Source: Pseudomonas monteilii
GTDB taxonomy: Bacteria > Pseudomonadota > Gammaproteobacteria > Pseudomonadales > Pseudomonadaceae
Assembly (NCBI GenBank): GCA_001534745.1
Contig: CP013997.1
Span: 3,100,001-3,164,000, forward strand
Length of the DNA: 64,000 nt
Reading direction: 5' to 3'
Part shown: positions 27,001 to 39,477 of the stretch, piece after piece
Layout: each line of letters starts with the position of its first letter
Position numbering within the stretch: the first letter of the stretch is position 1
Notes under the pieces: generated by a model
Database searches by the model: none
What the model saw: the letters and a program-made list of their open reading frames with translations, nothing else
What the model was told of the DNA's origin: nothing
Position numbers and translations under genes: made by a program

Positions 27001-30000
27001 CACCACCGTCTGGCCGGGCTTGTGGATGATCTGCAGCATGGCCTCGCCCGCACTCCAGCTGAACGAGGCGCGCAGGGCTTCGTGCCGTGCCACCACGGCC
27101 TGCCAGGCTTCGGTGAAACGCTGGGGGTCCAGCGCGCTGTCGATGAAGTAGCGGTCCTGCATGTAGTAGATGCCGGTGCCCGGCTCGAGCAGGGTGTGCA
27201 GCAGCAGGCCCTCCTGCATCGGCGTCAGCGGGTAGACGTCCTCGATGCAGGCCGCGGGCACCGGCAGGGCGTCGATCTGCGCCTGGTCCAGACGCGCCAG
27301 CGGGAAGTCCGACGGCGTGAAGCTGCCGGTGCCGTCGGCCAGGCAGTGCGCGACCAGCGCCAGTAGTTCGAGGCGGTACGCTTCGGCCAGGCGTGCGATG
27401 GTCGCGGCCTCGTAGCGTTCGCTGCTGTAGGTCCAGCGCAGCTGCAAGGCGCCGCCGTAGACCTGGCCGTCGACGCTCAGCCAGTTGGGCAGGGGCGCCT
27501 CGAGGTCATGGGCCAGGCCGGTGTCGCCTTCCACTGGCGCGAACACGGCCGCAGCGTCGAAGGCCTGGTCGAACTGGCCCAGGTAGTTGAAGGTGATGCG
27601 CGCCTGGGCCAGCGCGGCCATGCGCTCGCGGCTGGCGTCATCGCCCAGGTAGCGCAGCACACCATAGCCCACGCCCTTGTGCGGGACCTGGCGCAGTTGT
27701 TCCTTGATGCGCTTGAGTGCGTCGCCGCGGGCGGCGTCCTCCTGCCCCAGGGCCGGGCTCAGGCACAGTGGGTAGGCGGTGGTGAACCAGCCGACGCTGC
27801 GGGTCAGGTCGAGGTCTTCGAACAGCCCGTCACGACCATGGCCTTCGAGCTGGACCAGCACCTGCTCCTCGCCGCTCCAGTGGCACAGGACCCGGGACAG
27901 CGCCGTCAGCAGCAGGTCATTGACCTGGGTGTGGTAGGCCGCCGGCGCCTGCTGCAGCAGCTGGCGGGTCTGCTCGACGTCCAGGCCGATGGTCACGCGG
28001 GCGGCATGCCGGTAGCGGTTGTCACCCTGCGGATGATCGCATGGCAGCTCCTGGCGAACCTGGCTCAGTTGGCCTTCCCACCAGCCCAGCTCGTCGCGCA
28101 GCGAGTCGCTGCCGGCATAGCTGGCCAGGCGTGCGGCCCACTCGCCCATCGCATGGGTCTTGGTGGTCAGCGACTGGCCGCGGTAGGCCGCTTGCAGGTC
28201 CTCGAGCAGCACACGCCAGGACACCCCATCCACCACCAGGTGGTGGATCGCCAGCAACAGCCGTTGCGCGCCTCGTGGGTCCTCCACCAGCACGGCACGC
28301 AGCAGTGGCCCTTCGGCTAGGTCGAGGCTGCGTTGCGCGTCGTTGAACAGGGCCTGGCACGCGTCCAGGTCGTCGACCTGGTGCGTCCAGAGCAAGGCGT
28401 CGGCCGTCAGCGAAGCGTACTCGCCCTGCCAGCGGCCTTCGACCTGGGCGAAGCGCAGCCGCAGGCTGTCGTGCTGCGTGACCAGCGTGCGCAGCGCCTG
28501 TTCGAGGCGCTCGGCCTGCATCGGTTGCTGAACCTGCAACAGCACGGCCTGGTTCCAGTGCTGCGGCTGCGGCACGTCGCCGTCGAAGAACCAGTGCTGG
28601 ATCGGGGTCAAAGCGACGGCTCCGGTCAGCGGCCCTTGCTCGATTCCGGCGGGCGCCGTGCTGACGGTCACCACGGCAGCGAGGGCCTGGATGGTCTGGT
28701 GCTGGAACAAGTCGCGCGGGGTGAACTGCATCCCCACCTGACGCGCCCGGCTGACCACCTGGATCGACAGGATCGAATCGCCGCCCAGCTCGAAGAAGTT
28801 GTCGCGTGTGCCGACCTGCGGCAGGTTCAGCACCGCGCCCCAGACCTGCGCCAGTTGCGCCTCGCGCTCATTGGCCGGTGCCTGATAGGCCTGACGCGCC
28901 TGCTCCAGGTCCGGCGCGGGCAAGGCGCGGCGGTCGAGCTTGCCGTTGCCCATCAGCGGCAGGCTGTCGAGCAGCACCAGGTGCGTCGGCACCATGTGGT
29001 CCGGCAGGTGCTGGCTGGCATGGCGCTTGACCGCCTCGCGCAGGGCCGTGGCCGCTGCGGCATCGCCACTGGCCTGTGGGCACACCAGGTAGCCGACCAG
29101 TTGCTTGCCGCCCGTCATGTCCAGAGCCGCGACCACCGCCTGCTCGACCTCGGCATGGGCCTGCAGGCAGCTCTCGATCTCGCCCAGCTCGATGCGGAAG
29201 CCACGGATCTTCACCTGGTGGTCGGCACGCCCGACGTACTCCACCGCCCCATCGGCGCACGCCCGCACCAGGTCACCGGTGCGGTACAGGCGCCCACCGT
29301 GCGGGTCGAACGGGTCGGCCACGAAGCGTTCGGCGCTCAGCCCCGGACGGTCGTGGTAACCGTCGGCCACGCCCGCGCCGCCGATGTACAGCTCACCGAT
29401 GCCGCCCTGGGGCAGCAACGCCAGATCCTCGTCGAGAATGTAGGCGGTGCGGGCACCGATCACCTGCCCGATGGGCACGCTGCCGGCCTGTGCCGGCAAC
29501 GACGCAGGGACCGGGTAGGCCAGCGGCATGACCACGGTTTCGGTCGGGCCGTAGGCGTTGAAGAGGTGCGCCGGGGTGAACGCCTGGCGCAGGCGCTGCA
29601 CGTGCTCGCCGGTCAGCGCTTCGCCACCGGTGATCACCAGGCGCACCGGCAGCTGCTCGCCACGGGCGGCCAGCCAGTGGGCCAGTTGGCTGCCGTAGCT
29701 GGGGGTGAAGCCCAGGATGGACACCTGCTGTTCGCGCACCAGCGCGCAGATGGCCTCGGCATCCCATTGGCCCTGGGCCCGCACCACCACCCGCGCGCCG
29801 CACAGCAGCGGGGTCAGCAGGCGCTCGGTGGCGGCGTCGAAGTTGATCGAATAGAAATGCAGCTCGCAATCCTCGGCCTGCATACCGAACGCCTTGATCA
29901 CCGCCTGGCAATGCAGGGCGATCTGCCCGTGGCTGACCACCACGCCCTTGGGCTGGCCGGTCGAGCCGGAGGTGTAGATCAGGTAGGCCGAGTGGGCGGG

Positions 30001-33000
30001 GTCGCTGAGGTCGTGCGGTGCGCCGTCCGGGTACTCGGCCAGGGCGGCGCGGTCATCCTCCAGGCTCCAGCGCGCGACGCCCTCAGGCAGCGCGCCAAGG
30101 GCGTCGAACAGTGCTCGCTGGCTGAGCAGCAGGCCGATGCGGCTGTCCTCGATCATGTAGCGCAGGCGGTCGAGCGGGTACTCCGGGTCCAGCGGCACGT
30201 AGGCGCCGCCGGCCTTGAGGATCGCCAGCAGGCCGACCACCATCTCCAGCGAGCGCTCCAGCGCCAGCCCTACCCGCACCTGCGGGCCGACGCCATGGGC
30301 GCGCAGCGCATGGGCCAGACGGTTGGCCTGGCGGTCCAGCTCGGCGTAGGTCAGGTGCTGGCCGGCGTAGGTCAGGACACGGGCCTCGGGGGTGCGCGCG
30401 GCCTGGGCGGCGAACAGCCCGTGCACGGTGTGGCGGGCAGCGTCAGGCTGCTCGCCGCGCAGCCCCTCGATCAGCCCTTGGCGCTCGGCAGGGTCCAGCA
30501 GTGGCAGCTCGCACAGACGCTGCTGCGGGTCGTCCAGCAGCCCGGTCAGCAGGCGCTGCCAATGCTGCGCCAGGCGCGCGATGCGCGGTTCGTCGAAGAG
30601 GTCCTGGCTGTAGGTCAGGCAGCAGCCGAGGCGACCGTCGAGGTCGGTGACCTCCAGGTACAGGTCGAACTTGGTCGCGTGGGCGTCGTTGACCAGGTAG
30701 TCCACCTCCAGGCCCGCCAGCGTCCGGCGTTGCTGGAAGGCCCAGCGCTGCACGTTGCACATCACCTGGAACAGCGGGTTGTAGGCGCTGCTGCGTGGGG
30801 GTTGCAAGGCCTCGACCAGGTGGTCGAACGGCAGGTCCTGGTGCGACTGGCCTTCGATGACGCGCTGGCGCACCTGCTCCAGCAACGCCTCGCCCGGCAT
30901 CTGCCCATCCAGCTCGCAGCGCAGCACCTGGGTGTTGAGGAAGGCCCCGATCAGGCCCTCGCTTTCCGGGCGAATCCGGTTGGCCACCGGCACGCCGATG
31001 CGCAGGTCGCGTTGGCCGCTGTGGCGGTGCAGCACCGCCGCCAAGGTCGCGGTCACGGTCATGAACAACGTCAGCCCGCGGGCCTGGTCGAAGGCATGCA
31101 CCCGCTCGGCCAGGGCCGGGTCGAGGTCGAAGCGGTACAGGGCCCCTTGATGACTCTGTACGGCCGGACGTGGGCGGTCGGCCGGCAGCTCGAGCACCGG
31201 ATGCTCGTCGCCCAGGCGCGCCTGCCAGTACGCCCGTTGCCGCGCGCCCTCGCCGCCTTCGAGCCACTGACGTTGCCAGACGCTGTAGTCCAGGTACTGC
31301 ACCGGCAAGGGCGCCAGGGGTGAATCGCGATCGTCGACGAAGGCTTCGTACAGATCGCCCAGCTCACGGGCGAAAATGTCCATGGCCCAGCCTTCGGTGA
31401 CGATGTGGTGCAAGGTCAGCACGAAGTAGTGTTCGTGGGTTTCAGCCTTGACCAGGCAGGCGCGCAGCAGCGGGCCTTGTTCGAGGTCGAAGGGCTGATG
31501 CGCCTGGGTCTCGGCCAGGGCGTGCAGGCGCTGCTCGCGCTGCGCAGGGTCATGCGCGCTGAGGTCGCACCAGTCCAGCTGCAGCGGGCTGTCCGGCGCC
31601 ACGCACTGGGACGGTACGCCGTCGAGGCTGGGGAAAGTGGTGCGCAGGGTCTCGTGCCGCACGATCAGCGCCTGCAAGGCGCGCTCGAAAGCCTCGACGT
31701 GCAGCGTGCCACGCAGCCGCGCCATGCCGCCGACGTTGTAGGCCGGGCTGTCCGGCGCCATCTGCCAGAGGAACCACATGCGCTGCTGGGAATACGACAG
31801 CGGCACGGCCTGGCGCCGGTCGATCCGGGCGATTTCGCCTTGCAGGTCATGCCGGCCCTGCTCGCTCAGCGCGTCGATCTCGGCGCAGAAGGCTTCCAGT
31901 TCACTGGCTTCGAACAATACCTTGAGCGGCAGGTCGACGTTGCAGGCCTGGCGGCAGCGCGAGACGATCTGGGTGGCCAGCAGCGAATGACCGCCCAAGG
32001 CGAAGAAGTCGTCGCGCAGGCCGACCTGGGCCACACCCAGCACCTCGCGCCAGATCGCCGCCACCTGCCGTTGCACAGGCGTGTGCGGCTCGATGTGCTC
32101 ACGCTGCTGCCAGACCGGCGCCGGCAGCGCCTTGTGATCGAGCTTGCCGCTGGGGCCCAGGGGCATCCGTGCCAGGTGGATCAATTGCGCCGGCACCAGG
32201 TAGGCCGGCAGGCGCTCGCTCAGGGCGGCGAGTAGGGCCGCGTCGCGTGGCTCGCCGCAGTAGTAGCCGACCAGTTGCGCGCCTACACGGTCCTGATGCA
32301 CCCGCACCACCGCCTGTTCGACGCCCTCACAGGCCAGCAGGCAGGCCTGGACCTCTTCGGGCTCGACGCGGAAGCCGCGCACCTTGACCTGCTGGTCCAG
32401 GCGTCCGAGGTAATCGAGGGCCTGAAGGTCGAACCGCCAACGCGCGCGGTCGCCGCTGCGGTACAGGCGCTGGCCATCCCCGTCGGGCTGGGGCACGAAA
32501 CGTTCGGCGGTCAAACCTGGACGGCCCAGGTAGCCCCGCGCCAGCCCTGCGCCGCCCAGGTACAGCTCACCCGGTACGCCAGGCAGGCTGGCCTCCAGTT
32601 CGGTGTCGAGTACCCGGCACAGCACGTTGTCCAACGGCCGGCCGATCGGCGAGCGGTCGCCGTCGATGGCCTGGCAGTGCCAGTGGGTGACGTTGATCGC
32701 GGTTTCGGTCGGGCCGTAGCGATTGTGCAGTTCGACCTGCGGCAAGACCTCCAAGACACGGTCGCGCAGTCTCGCCGACAGCGCTTCGCCACCGGAGAAC
32801 ACCCGCCGCAGGCTGGTGCAGCCCGCCGCCAATGGCTCCTGCACGAACACCTGCAACAGCGGCGGCACGAAGTGCAAGGTGGTCACGCCATGGGCCTGCA
32901 CCCGCTCGGCGATGCGCCGGGGATCGCGGTGCTCACCGGGCCCGGCCAGCACCAGGCTGGCGCCGGTGACCAGGGGCCAGAAGCACTCCCACACCGACAC

Positions 33001-36000
33001 GTCGAAGCTGATCGGCGCCTTCTGCATCAGCACGTCGCTGGCGTCCAGCCCATAGCGGCCCTGCATCCAGTGCAAGCGCTCGGCCAGCGCCCCGTGCGTG
33101 TTGCCCACGCCCTTGGGCTGGCCAGTGGAGCCGGAGGTGTAGATCACGTAGGCCAGGTGATCGCCGTCCAGGTGCAGCCCGGGCGCCTGGCTTGGCCAGC
33201 GGTCCAGGTGCAGTTGGTCGAGGGCGATGACGCTGACCCCTTCGGCGCGGGGCAGGCGGTCGAGGCGCTCGCTGTGGCTGAGCAGCAGGCTGGCGCCGCA
33301 GTCGGCCAGCATGTAGCTCAGGCGTTCGGCGGGGTAATCGACGTCCAGCGGCACATAGGCACCGCCGGCCTTGAGGATGGCCAGCAGGCCGATCAACAGC
33401 TGCGGCGAGCGCTCCAGGCAGATCGCCACGCGGGTCTCGGGGCCGACGCCCTTGTCGCGCAGGTAATGCGCCAGGCGGTTGGCCTGCTGGTGCAGGCTGG
33501 CGTAGTCGAGCTGGCCGCCGTCCCAGATCAACGCGGTGTGCGTCGGGGTGGCCCGGGCCTGGTCGTTGAGCTGCTCGACCAGCCACCGAGCGGGCGCCGG
33601 CCTGGGGGCCTCGCCCCACTGACGCAGGCGCTGGCTGTCGTCCGCCGTGTGCAGGGGCACCTTGCTCAGCGCGCACTCGGGGTGCCGGGTCACATGGTCG
33701 AGCAGCGCCAGCAGATGGCGCGACAGGCGCTCGACGGTCTCGCCGTCGAAGCGTTCGCTGGCGTAGTCGAAGGCTAGGGTCAGGCGACCTTGCGGGTCTT
33801 CTTCGCTGTGCAGCTGCAGGTCGACCTTGGCTTCGCGGCTGTGCCACGGCAGCTCCTCGGCGAGCAGACCGGGCAGGCGACGCAGGGCCGACAGGTCGCG
33901 CTGCTGGTGGTTGAACATCACCTGGAACAGGCCGTGTTCGCGGGCGTCGGGCAGCGCCTCGAGGACCTGTTCGAAGGGCAGGTCCTGATGCGCCTGGGCT
34001 TCCAGCGTGGCCTGGCGTACCTGGGCCAGCAGCTGCACGAAGGTCTGGCGCGGCCCAGGGGTGGCACGCAGCACCTGGGTGTTGATGAAGAAGCCGACCA
34101 AGCCCTGGCTGTCCAGACGCGACCGGTTGGCATTGGGCACGCCGACGCGGATGTCGGTCTGGCCCGTATAGCGGTGCAACAGTCCCTGCCAGGCGGCCAG
34201 CAGAACCATGAACACACTGACCTGCTGCTGACGGGCCAGATCGCGCACGGCATTGGCCAGCGCCGCGGGCACCTTGACCTGCAGGCGGGCGGCGCTGTGC
34301 TGGATCTGGCGGGTGCGTGGGTGGTCGGCGCACAGGTCCAGTACCGGCAGGTCGTCCCCCAGCTGGCCGATCCAGTAGTCGCGCTGGCGCGTCGCTTCAC
34401 CGGCGGCCAGCCAGTGGCGCTGCCGTTGGCCATGGTCGGCGTATCCGATCGGCAAGGCGTCCAGGGTCAGCGTTTGCCCGTGGACGTGGGCGGCATACAG
34501 GCGGGCGAACTCGTCCAGCAGGATGTTCAGCGACCAGCCGTCGGCGATGATGTGGTGCAGGGTCACCCACAGCTGGTGTTCGTCATCGGCCAGCCGCGCC
34601 AGGGTCACGCGCAGCAGCGGCCCCTGGCGCAGGTCGAAGGGGCGAACGGCCTCCTGCTCGCGCTGGGCGATCACGTCGCCAGGCGCGAGGCCTTCGAGGT
34701 CACGGTGCTCGAGTGTGAAGATCTGTTGAGGCAAGACCGTCTGTACCGCTTGGCCCTCGACCTCGTCGAAGCGTGTGCGCAGTGCTTCGTGTCGCGCCAC
34801 CAGGGCCTGGAAGCTGGCACGCAGCGCCGCATCGTCCAACTCGCCTCGCAGGTGCAACCCGGCGGGGATATTGTAGGCCGCCGACTGGGGTTCCAGTTGC
34901 CAGAGCAACCACAGGCGATTCTGCGCCAGCGACTGGGGCATTGGCCCGGCACGGTCGAGTCGCTCGATGCCGTCGGCCAGCGTGACGCCCGGCTGACGCG
35001 CCGCTTCCACCGCAGCGGTGTAGGCCGTCAGCGTCGGGTGCTCGAACAGGGCCCGCACGCCCAGGCCGGTGCCCAGCGTCTCGTCGACACGCGCGGCGAC
35101 CTGGGTGGCAAGAATGGAGTTGCCGCCCAGCAACAGGAAGTGATCGTCGGCGCCGACCGTGTCGAGGCCGAGCACGTCGCACCAGATGTGGGCGATGCGC
35201 GCCTGCAGGTCATCGAGGGCAGCCTCGGCGGTGTCGGCCTTCACGTCAGCCGGGAAGCGCGCATAGCTGTCCAGGCTGCCCTCCTCCAGGCGCTGACGGC
35301 AGGCCGAGCGCTGCAGCTTGCCGCTGGAGGTCTTTGGCAGCGCGCCGGGGTTGAGCAGCAGGACCACGGCCGGCGCCTGGTGGCACACCTCGGCGATGGT
35401 CTGGCGCACGGCCTGGATCAGCGTGGCGGGCGGCTGCGTCTTCTGGACGCCGCGACCGATCTCCACCGCGACGCCGATGCCCTCCTCGCCCCGGTCGTCG
35501 ACCGCGAACACCGCGACCCGCCCCTTGCGCAGCCCCGCGACCTCGCGCTCCAGAGCCTGCTCCAGGTCCTGGGGGTAGAGGTTCTGGCCGCGGACGATCA
35601 GCATGTCCTTGAGACGTCCGGTGACGAACAGCTGCCCGTCGCGCTGGAAACCCAAGTCGCCGGTGCGCAGCCAGGTCTGCCCGTCGCGCTCGATGAAGGT
35701 CTTGGCGGTGGCTTCAGGGTTGCGCCAGTAGCCCAGGGCGATGCTCGGGCCAGTGGCCCAGATTTCACCCACGTGGTTGTCTGGCAGGCCGGTCAAGGTG
35801 CCGGGGTCGACGATCTGCACCGCATGCCTGGGCTGGCTGTAGCCGCAGCTCATCAGCACGCTGCCCTCGCCCGGTTCGACGCGGTGGGCGGCAAGCGCCT
35901 GGGCGTCCAGCGACAGCGCGGGAATGCCTTGACCGCGGCGGCTGCCGCTGACGAACAGGGTCGCTTCGGCCAGACCATAGCTGGCGAAGAACTGCTCGGG

Positions 36001-36960
36001 CCTGAAGCCGCAGGCGCGGAAGGTCTCGGCGAAGGTCGCCAGGCTGTCCTGGCGGATCGGCTCGGAGCCGGAGTAGGCCACGCGCCAGCGGCTCAGGTCG
36101 AGCCCGGCCAGGGCGGCCTCGCTGATCCGTTCGCTGCACAGCCGGTAGGCGAAGTCCGGGCCGCCGCTGATGGTGCCGCCGTGGTCGCTGATCGCCTGCA
36201 ACCAGCGCAGGGGCCGGGCGAGGAAGTACCCCGGCGCCATCAGCACACAGGGCACGCCGCTGAAGATGGGCTGCAGCAGCCCGCCGATCAGCCCCATGTC
36301 GTGGTACAGCGGCAGCCAGCTGACGATCACGTCGTCGGGGTTCAGGTCGATGCCGAAGCCCCGGCGAATCAACTGCTCGTTGGCCACCAGGTTGCCGTGG
36401 CTGACCTGCACGCCCTTGGGCAAGGCCGTGGAACCCGAGGTGTATTGCAGAAAGGCGATGTCGTGCGCCTGCAGCGTGGGCGCTTGCCACGTGTCGGCCA
36501 GGGCCGAGGCCAGGCCATCGACAGCCAGCAGCCCAGGCGCCCCTGCGCCACCCAGGGCGTCCAGGCCTTGCAGCGTGTCACCCAAGGCTGCAACGGTCAG
36601 CAGCAGGCGTGGTTCGGCATCGTCGATGATCGACAGCAGGCGTGCCTGATGGTGCGCGCGGCTGGACTCCGGTGGATAGGCCGGCACCGCGATCACGCCG
36701 GCATACAGGCAGCCGAAGAACGCCGCCACATAGTCCGGCCCGCTGGGGAACAGCAGCACGGCACGGTCACCGAACGCCGCCTGGGCCTGCAAGGCCGCCG
36801 CGATGGTGCGGGCGCGCGTATCGAGATCACGGTAGCTGAGCACGGCCTGGGCGCCCGGTTCGTCCGCCAGGAAGCGCAGCGCGACGCGGTCCGGGGTCTG
36901 CGCAGCGCGCGTTTGCAAGGCCTGGACCAGCGTGAGCGGGAGTTCGAAGGCGTCCGTCAT
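24001..36960 (-). CDS. pvdL: Pyoverdine chromophore peptide synthetase PvdL
   Basis: This NRPS starts the pyoverdine assembly line. The product has 4319 residues from [20 protein letters not shown]; the frame is open 61 codons further upstream. Modules in order, positions rough: fatty-acyl-AMP ligase (1-590), carrier ([12 protein letters not shown], ~650), C1 (HHIIADGWS), A1, carrier ([15 protein letters not shown]), C2 ([11 protein letters not shown]), A2, carrier ([13 protein letters not shown]), epimerase ([11 protein letters not shown]), C3 ([11 protein letters not shown]), A3, carrier ([13 protein letters not shown]), then the end. There is no thioesterase, as expected because the chain passes to the next synthetase. 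In PvdL the A domains load Glu, Tyr (epimerised to D) and diaminobutyrate, after an acyl chain; this is from knowledge of the family. C2 has EG and C3 DA instead of the DG of HHxxxDG. Control is probably by PvdS through the site at 37050-37073. Confidence 0.97.
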   Translation of the reverse strand: MTDAFELPLTLVQALQTRAAQTPDRVALRFLADEPGAQAVLSYRDLDTRARTIAAALQAQAAFGDRAVLLFPSGPDYVAAFFGCLYAGVIAVPAYPPESSRAHHQARLLSIIDDAEPRLLLTVAALGDTLQGLDALGGAGAPGLLAVDGLASALADTWQAPTLQAHDIAFLQYTSGSTALPKGVQVSHGNLVANEQLIRRGFGIDLNPDDVIVSWLPLYHDMGLIGGLLQPIFSGVPCVLMAPGYFLARPLRWLQAISDHGGTISGGPDFAYRLCSERISEAALAGLDLSRWRVAYSGSEPIRQDSLATFAETFRACGFRPEQFFASYGLAEATLFVSGSRRGQGIPALSLDAQALAAHRVEPGEGSVLMSCGYSQPRHAVQIVDPGTLTGLPDNHVGEIWATGPSIALGYWRNPEATAKTFIERDGQTWLRTGDLGFQRDGQLFVTGRLKDMLIVRGQNLYPQDLEQALEREVAGLRKGRVAVFAVDDRGEEGIGVAVEIGRGVQKTQPPATLIQAVRQTIAEVCHQAPAVVLLLNPGALPKTSSGKLQRSACRQRLEEGSLDSYARFPADVKADTAEAALDDLQARIAHIWCDVLGLDTVGADDHFLLLGGNSILATQVAARVDETLGTGLGVRALFEHPTLTAYTAAVEAARQPGVTLADGIERLDRAGPMPQSLAQNRLWLLWQLEPQSAAYNIPAGLHLRGELDDAALRASFQALVARHEALRTRFDEVEGQAVQTVLPQQIFTLEHRDLEGLAPGDVIAQREQEAVRPFDLRQGPLLRVTLARLADDEHQLWVTLHHIIADGWSLNILLDEFARLYAAHVHGQTLTLDALPIGYADHGQRQRHWLAAGEATRQRDYWIGQLGDDLPVLDLCADHPRTRQIQHSAARLQVKVPAALANAVRDLARQQQVSVFMVLLAAWQGLLHRYTGQTDIRVGVPNANRSRLDSQGLVGFFINTQVLRATPGPRQTFVQLLAQVRQATLEAQAHQDLPFEQVLEALPDAREHGLFQVMFNHQQRDLSALRRLPGLLAEELPWHSREAKVDLQLHSEEDPQGRLTLAFDYASERFDGETVERLSRHLLALLDHVTRHPECALSKVPLHTADDSQRLRQWGEAPRPAPARWLVEQLNDQARATPTHTALIWDGGQLDYASLHQQANRLAHYLRDKGVGPETRVAICLERSPQLLIGLLAILKAGGAYVPLDVDYPAERLSYMLADCGASLLLSHSERLDRLPRAEGVSVIALDQLHLDRWPSQAPGLHLDGDHLAYVIYTSGSTGQPKGVGNTHGALAERLHWMQGRYGLDASDVLMQKAPISFDVSVWECFWPLVTGASLVLAGPGEHRDPRRIAERVQAHGVTTLHFVPPLLQVFVQEPLAAGCTSLRRVFSGGEALSARLRDRVLEVLPQVELHNRYGPTETAINVTHWHCQAIDGDRSPIGRPLDNVLCRVLDTELEASLPGVPGELYLGGAGLARGYLGRPGLTAERFVPQPDGDGQRLYRSGDRARWRFDLQALDYLGRLDQQVKVRGFRVEPEEVQACLLACEGVEQAVVRVHQDRVGAQLVGYYCGEPRDAALLAALSERLPAYLVPAQLIHLARMPLGPSGKLDHKALPAPVWQQREHIEPHTPVQRQVAAIWREVLGVAQVGLRDDFFALGGHSLLATQIVSRCRQACNVDLPLKVLFEASELEAFCAEIDALSEQGRHDLQGEIARIDRRQAVPLSYSQQRMWFLWQMAPDSPAYNVGGMARLRGTLHVEAFERALQALIVRHETLRTTFPSLDGVPSQCVAPDSPLQLDWCDLSAHDPAQREQRLHALAETQAHQPFDLEQGPLLRACLVKAETHEHYFVLTLHHIVTEGWAMDIFARELGDLYEAFVDDRDSPLAPLPVQYLDYSVWQRQWLEGGEGARQRAYWQARLGDEHPVLELPADRPRPAVQSHQGALYRFDLDPALAERVHAFDQARGLTLFMTVTATLAAVLHRHSGQRDLRIGVPVANRIRPESEGLIGAFLNTQVLRCELDGQMPGEALLEQVRQRVIEGQSHQDLPFDHLVEALQPPRSSAYNPLFQVMCNVQRWAFQQRRTLAGLEVDYLVNDAHATKFDLYLEVTDLDGRLGCCLTYSQDLFDEPRIARLAQHWQRLLTGLLDDPQQRLCELPLLDPAERQGLIEGLRGEQPDAARHTVHGLFAAQAARTPEARVLTYAGQHLTYAELDRQANRLAHALRAHGVGPQVRVGLALERSLEMVVGLLAILKAGGAYVPLDPEYPLDRLRYMIEDSRIGLLLSQRALFDALGALPEGVARWSLEDDRAALAEYPDGAPHDLSDPAHSAYLIYTSGSTGQPKGVVVSHGQIALHCQAVIKAFGMQAEDCELHFYSINFDAATERLLTPLLCGARVVVRAQGQWDAEAICALVREQQVSILGFTPSYGSQLAHWLAARGEQLPVRLVITGGEALTGEHVQRLRQAFTPAHLFNAYGPTETVVMPLAYPVPASLPAQAGSVPIGQVIGARTAYILDEDLALLPQGGIGELYIGGAGVADGYHDRPGLSAERFVADPFDPHGGRLYRTGDLVRACADGAVEYVGRADHQVKIRGFRIELGEIESCLQAHAEVEQAVVAALDMTGGKQLVGYLVCPQASGDAAAATALREAVKRHASQHLPDHMVPTHLVLLDSLPLMGNGKLDRRALPAPDLEQARQAYQAPANEREAQLAQVWGAVLNLPQVGTRDNFFELGGDSILSIQVVSRARQVGMQFTPRDLFQHQTIQALAAVVTVSTAPAGIEQGPLTGAVALTPIQHWFFDGDVPQPQHWNQAVLLQVQQPMQAERLEQALRTLVTQHDSLRLRFAQVEGRWQGEYASLTADALLWTHQVDDLDACQALFNDAQRSLDLAEGPLLRAVLVEDPRGAQRLLLAIHHLVVDGVSWRVLLEDLQAAYRGQSLTTKTHAMGEWAARLASYAGSDSLRDELGWWEGQLSQVRQELPCDHPQGDNRYRHAARVTIGLDVEQTRQLLQQAPAAYHTQVNDLLLTALSRVLCHWSGEEQVLVQLEGHGRDGLFEDLDLTRSVGWFTTAYPLCLSPALGQEDAARGDALKRIKEQLRQVPHKGVGYGVLRYLGDDASRERMAALAQARITFNYLGQFDQAFDAAAVFAPVEGDTGLAHDLEAPLPNWLSVDGQVYGGALQLRWTYSSERYEAATIARLAEAYRLELLALVAHCLADGTGSFTPSDFPLARLDQAQIDALPVPAACIEDVYPLTPMQEGLLLHTLLEPGTGIYYMQDRYFIDSALDPQRFTEAWQAVVARHEALRASFSWSAGEAMLQIIHKPGQTVVDYQDWRDLEAPAQEARLNALHKAEREAGFDLLHQAPFHLRLVRVDEARYWFMMSNHHILIDAWCRSLLMNDFFALYQALGEGRPANLPAPPRYRDYIGWLQRQDLDASRRWWQAHLAGFERATAVPSDRPLRHAHVGDSDGMIVGDCLTRLEPAQGARLRELAQAHQLTVNTFAQAAWALVLARCSGERDVVFGVTVAGRPVSLPQMQRTVGLFINSIALRVQLPSPGEPVTVRQWLHSLLERNMELREHEYLPLVAIQECSELPKGQPLFDSLFVFENAPVESTVLDHARHLNARSDSGRTHTNFPLTAVCYPGDDLGLHLSFDQRYFDQPTVERLLAAFKRLLLALVDGFHGALTDVPLLGEDERRFLLENCNRSARAYPLEQGYVALFEAQVAAQPRRVVARCEGRSLDYATLNRQANRLGHALIAAGVRIDQPVALLAERGLDLLGMIVGSFKAGAGYLPLDPGLPTARLQRILDLSRTPLLVCTETTAEQARALLATLDGNVPVRLLVWDEVQIQETVDHDPGVYSGPDNLAYVIYTSGSTGLPKGVMVEQRGMLNNQLSKVPYLALDASDVIAQTASQSFDISVWQFLAAPLFGACVEIVPNAIAHDPQGLLAHVQASGITVLESVPSLIQGMLAHEHLPVPGLRWMLPTGEAMPPELAAQWLQRYPQVGLINAYGPAECSDDVAFFHVDAASTQGSYLPIGTPTDNNRLYLYGETQALVPVGAVGELCVAGTGVGRGYVGDPGRTALAFVPHPHGAAGERLYRTGDLARRRVDGVLEYVGRADHQVKIRGYRIELGEIEARLHEQPELRDAAVGVQAGANGTYLVGYLVAHQGVAGDSVLLEQLKQRLRAELPEYMVPLHWAWFDGLPHNANGKLDRKALPALEIGALQGSAYLAPRSELETTLAHIWADVLKVEQVGVRDNFFELGGHSLLATQIASRVQKRLQLNVPLRAMFECSTVEALAVYVEGLQGTVLDEEKVDRLSDLMAELEGL

Positions 36961-37049
36961 GGGGTTTCCTGCCATGTCTGGGTAATCGGTGGCGAGCGCC
37001 CGCCTCGCGAGCAGGCGCAAGTGTCGGGGGACCGGGATGTACACAAAGG

Positions 37050-37073
37050 ACGGATGGACAGGTGAAAAATTAA
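37050..37073 (-). promoter_or_regulatory. Candidate iron-starvation (PvdS) box of pvdL
   Basis: On the minus strand TTAAT, 16 bases, then CGT lies about 90 nt before the pvdL start. The PvdS-type consensus is TAAAT-N16-CGT, so the -35 element matches at 4 of 5 bases with exact spacing. Confidence 0.6.
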
Positions 37074-37263
37074 GGGGCAGGCGACGCGGTCGGTAAGCCT
37101 TGCCGGCTTTCTTCATAGGGGTGGTATATCTAACTGAGTGCATCAGATATCGAGGCTTTTCCTACAGAAGAACGCATCACGCCGTCAGCCCTTTCTGGCG
37201 TGGACGTACGACGCGACTGCATCCCCATTAGGAAATTGCGCGAAACAAAGTCTTTTTCTCAAT

Positions 37264-37282
37264 TGACAATCATTATCATTCT
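37264..37282. promoter_or_regulatory. Fur box
   Basis: GACAATCATTATCATTCTG closely fits the repeated NAT(A/T)AT/ATCATTATC Fur hexamer pattern. It lies about 75-95 nt before the sigma-factor gene. Fe-Fur should repress that gene under iron sufficiency. Confidence 0.8.
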
Positions 37283-37357
37283 GAATAACTTGTCGCTCGT
37301 CGCAGGGACCTCGACCACCCGAAGGCCTCTTTCTCCTTTCGAAACCAGGTGATTTCC

Positions 37358-37888
37358 ATGGCGGAACAACTCTCCACAGGCAAGTGCGATTCACCGTTGC
37401 TACAAGCATTCGTCGACAACCGCAACGTGCTGGTGAAGATCGCCGCACGCATCACCGGTTGCCGCTCGCGTGCCGAAGACGTGGTGCAGGATGCATTCTT
37501 CCGCCTGACCAATGCCCCGCAGATCACCTCCTCGTTCAAGGCTCAGCTGAGCTACCTGTTCCAGATCGTGCGCAACCTGGCCATCGACCACTACCGCAAG
37601 CAGTCGATGGAGCAGAAGTATTCCGGGCCTGAAGAAGAAGGCATGAACGTGGTGGTGCAAAGCGCCACGCCGGAGACCAGCCACATCAACTTCGCCACCC
37701 TCGAGCACATCGCCGAGGCACTGGACGAGTTGCCCAAGCGCACCCGGTACGCCTTCGAGATGTACCGCCTGCATGGGGTGCCGCAGAAGGACATCGCCAA
37801 GGAGCTGGGCGTATCGCCGACCCTGGTGAACTTCATGATCCGCGACGCGCTGGTGCATTGCCGCAAGACGGCCAGTCGGCAGGGGTGA
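37358..37888 (+). CDS. pvdS: ECF iron-starvation sigma factor PvdS/PfrI
   Basis: The product has 176 residues. Region 2 (CRSRAEDVVQDAFFRLTNAP, LSYLFQIVRNLAIDHYRKQS) and region 4 (LDELPKRTRYAFEMYRLHGV, QKDIAKELGVSPTLVNFMIR) are clear, with no other domains. PvdS (PfrI in P. putida) directs RNA polymerase to pyoverdine genes, probably including the divergent pvdL. The start ATG 37358 follows AGGTGA; a GTG 9 nt upstream is the alternative. The Fur box upstream gives iron control. No anti-sigma factor lies nearby; in the family this is FpvR, encoded with a receptor. Confidence 0.95.
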   Translation: MAEQLSTGKCDSPLLQAFVDNRNVLVKIAARITGCRSRAEDVVQDAFFRLTNAPQITSSFKAQLSYLFQIVRNLAIDHYRKQSMEQKYSGPEEEGMNVVVQSATPETSHINFATLEHIAEALDELPKRTRYAFEMYRLHGVPQKDIAKELGVSPTLVNFMIRDALVHCRKTASRQG

Positions 37889-37989
37889 AGGTGTCGGCCC
37901 ATTCATAGAGCAGGGCCATGGGCGTTTCTGGGCAGGGCCCGTGTCGATGGGGTTTAGTCTGAGAGGCAGGCGGTGGTCGATCGGGCCCT

Positions 37990-38086
37990 ATCGCGGGCAA
38001 GCCCGCTCCCACAGGCTGCTTGCGCAGCCATGACTAAGCCGACGGCTGCAGAGGTCTGGGTGGGAGCTGGCTTGCCAGCGATAGGG
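37990..38086. repeat. Facing pair of REP palindromes
   Basis: ATCGCGGGCAAGCCCGCTCC at 37990 and the inverted variant GGGAGCTGGCTTGCCAGCGA at about 38061 flank roughly 45 bp. Together they could form a long hairpin between pvdS and the convergent acetyltransferase gene. Confidence 0.8.
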
Positions 38087-38283
38087 CCCTGCCAGGCGCC
38101 GCCTGTGTCGCGGGTAAGCCCACACATCAGCCCAAGTCGCCCCTGCAAGATACCCCCGTCATTGGGCTTGATTCATCAAACTGTGGGCCTGCCGGCGACA
38201 GGGCCTCTCGGCCACCCCTATGGCCTCAGGCTGCCGAGCCTGCACACCCCCTCCAGTACCCAACGAACCGCCCTCCTCCCGCT

Positions 38284-39300
38284 TCACATCCCTCTGAACC
38301 CCTCGAAGAACGCCTCGCGTCCCACCTTCATCAGCGCCGCCCGCTTGTGCGGGAAATCGAAAGTCTTTTCGCGGTAGAACCCTTGCGTCTGCAGATAACC
38401 GATCATCTTGTCATTGTCGGCGCGCGGCTCGGCCACCACGTGTTGCGTGCGTGGATCGTCGAGGAACAGATAGTGCGTCAGGGCCGACAGCCAGCTGGCC
38501 ACCTTGTGCGGCCCGCGGTGGATCTCTTCGCCCACCAGCATGTGCACGCCCCGGTCGTAGTCGTCGACCGCGTAGAACGGCGCGATGCGGTCTTCCTTGG
38601 CCCAGTAGGCCTCGAAATAGGCGAAGGGCTGATCGTCGAAGCAACCGATCAGGGTCACGGTGTGGGGATCGTCTTCCAGTCGCGACAGGTAATCGCGGTG
38701 CTGCGCCAGGCTGCCGCCCTCTTCCCAGAAGTGCAGCACCCGGGGGTTGTTCTGCCAGCGGTTGAAACGCTCCAGGTCATGGTCGAGCGACAGCGTGCGC
38801 AGCGACACCCAGGCCCCGATGCGGGGATCGAAGCGGCGGTACACCTCGCCCTGGGGCTTGGGCGGGCGTCGTGGGTGGCGCTTGCCGGCGGTGATCTGCA
38901 TCTGTTGCGGATAGACGCGCGCAACGGTGTCGCCCAGCCAAGGCTGGGGCAATTGCCAGAACAGCGTGCGCTCGCAGCGGTAGCGGTCGGGGTTCACGTC
39001 ACGTACCAACAGGCCGCTGGCCAAGGCCTCGACCGGCACCTGGGGCAGCGTCCAGAGCAGCCGCTGGCAGGCCGGATGGCGTGCCAGCAGCCAGTAACAG
39101 GCGGCCCACAGCGCCTGCTCGGCGCGGTGGGTGTCGTGCTCCTGGCACTGGACCTCGAGCTGCGCGCCGGTGCCTGCCAGACGCACGACGATCAAGGGCT
39201 GGCCCTCCAGCACTAGGTCCAGGCGGCCTGGGGCTTCTTCGGCATGCAGATTGCGCCAGCGTGGCAAGGAGAGGGTCTGGGGTCGGCTATCGAACGGCAT
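38284..39300 (-). CDS. GNAT acetyltransferase, siderophore biosynthesis type
   Basis: The product has 338 residues from MPFDSRPQTLSLPRWRNLHA. The first 44 codons of the open frame are dropped because they read as non-protein. The N-terminal ~160 residues are a variable region. The C-terminal GNAT domain (GAWVSLRTLSLDHDLERFNR, RVLHFWEEGGSLAQHRDYLS, IHRGPHKVASWLSALTHYLF, GYLQTQGFYREKTFDFPHKR) follows the IucB/RhbD-type of siderophore N-acyltransferase. The gene lies on the other side of pvdS, so a role in pyoverdine tailoring or hydroxamate acylation is likely. Its exact substrate cannot be read from sequence. Confidence 0.8.
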   Translation of the reverse strand: MPFDSRPQTLSLPRWRNLHAEEAPGRLDLVLEGQPLIVVRLAGTGAQLEVQCQEHDTHRAEQALWAACYWLLARHPACQRLLWTLPQVPVEALASGLLVRDVNPDRYRCERTLFWQLPQPWLGDTVARVYPQQMQITAGKRHPRRPPKPQGEVYRRFDPRIGAWVSLRTLSLDHDLERFNRWQNNPRVLHFWEEGGSLAQHRDYLSRLEDDPHTVTLIGCFDDQPFAYFEAYWAKEDRIAPFYAVDDYDRGVHMLVGEEIHRGPHKVASWLSALTHYLFLDDPRTQHVVAEPRADNDKMIGYLQTQGFYREKTFDFPHKRAALMKVGREAFFEGFRGM

Positions 39301-39477
39301 GGCGGAAGCTCGCGGCAAGATGAGGGCACATAGGGCAAGTAACGTTGCCGGGGCAGGAGAAATTAGCCCAGGCGCCAGCAGGACGGGCGAGCCCAGGCGA
39401 AAACCGCGCGATGCCGGTTCATGCCCAGGCACGCCGGGCCGACGCTCGACGCTGCGGGTTCGTCGCCTGGATGCGCT

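Noticed and set aside
24193..37065. Very long plus-strand open frames opposite pvdL (1057, 996 and 1091 codons)
   Set aside because: They are antisense of the NRPS in a GC-rich gene, have low-complexity His/Gln/Arg/Val composition and no domain. pvdL on the minus strand is unmistakable.
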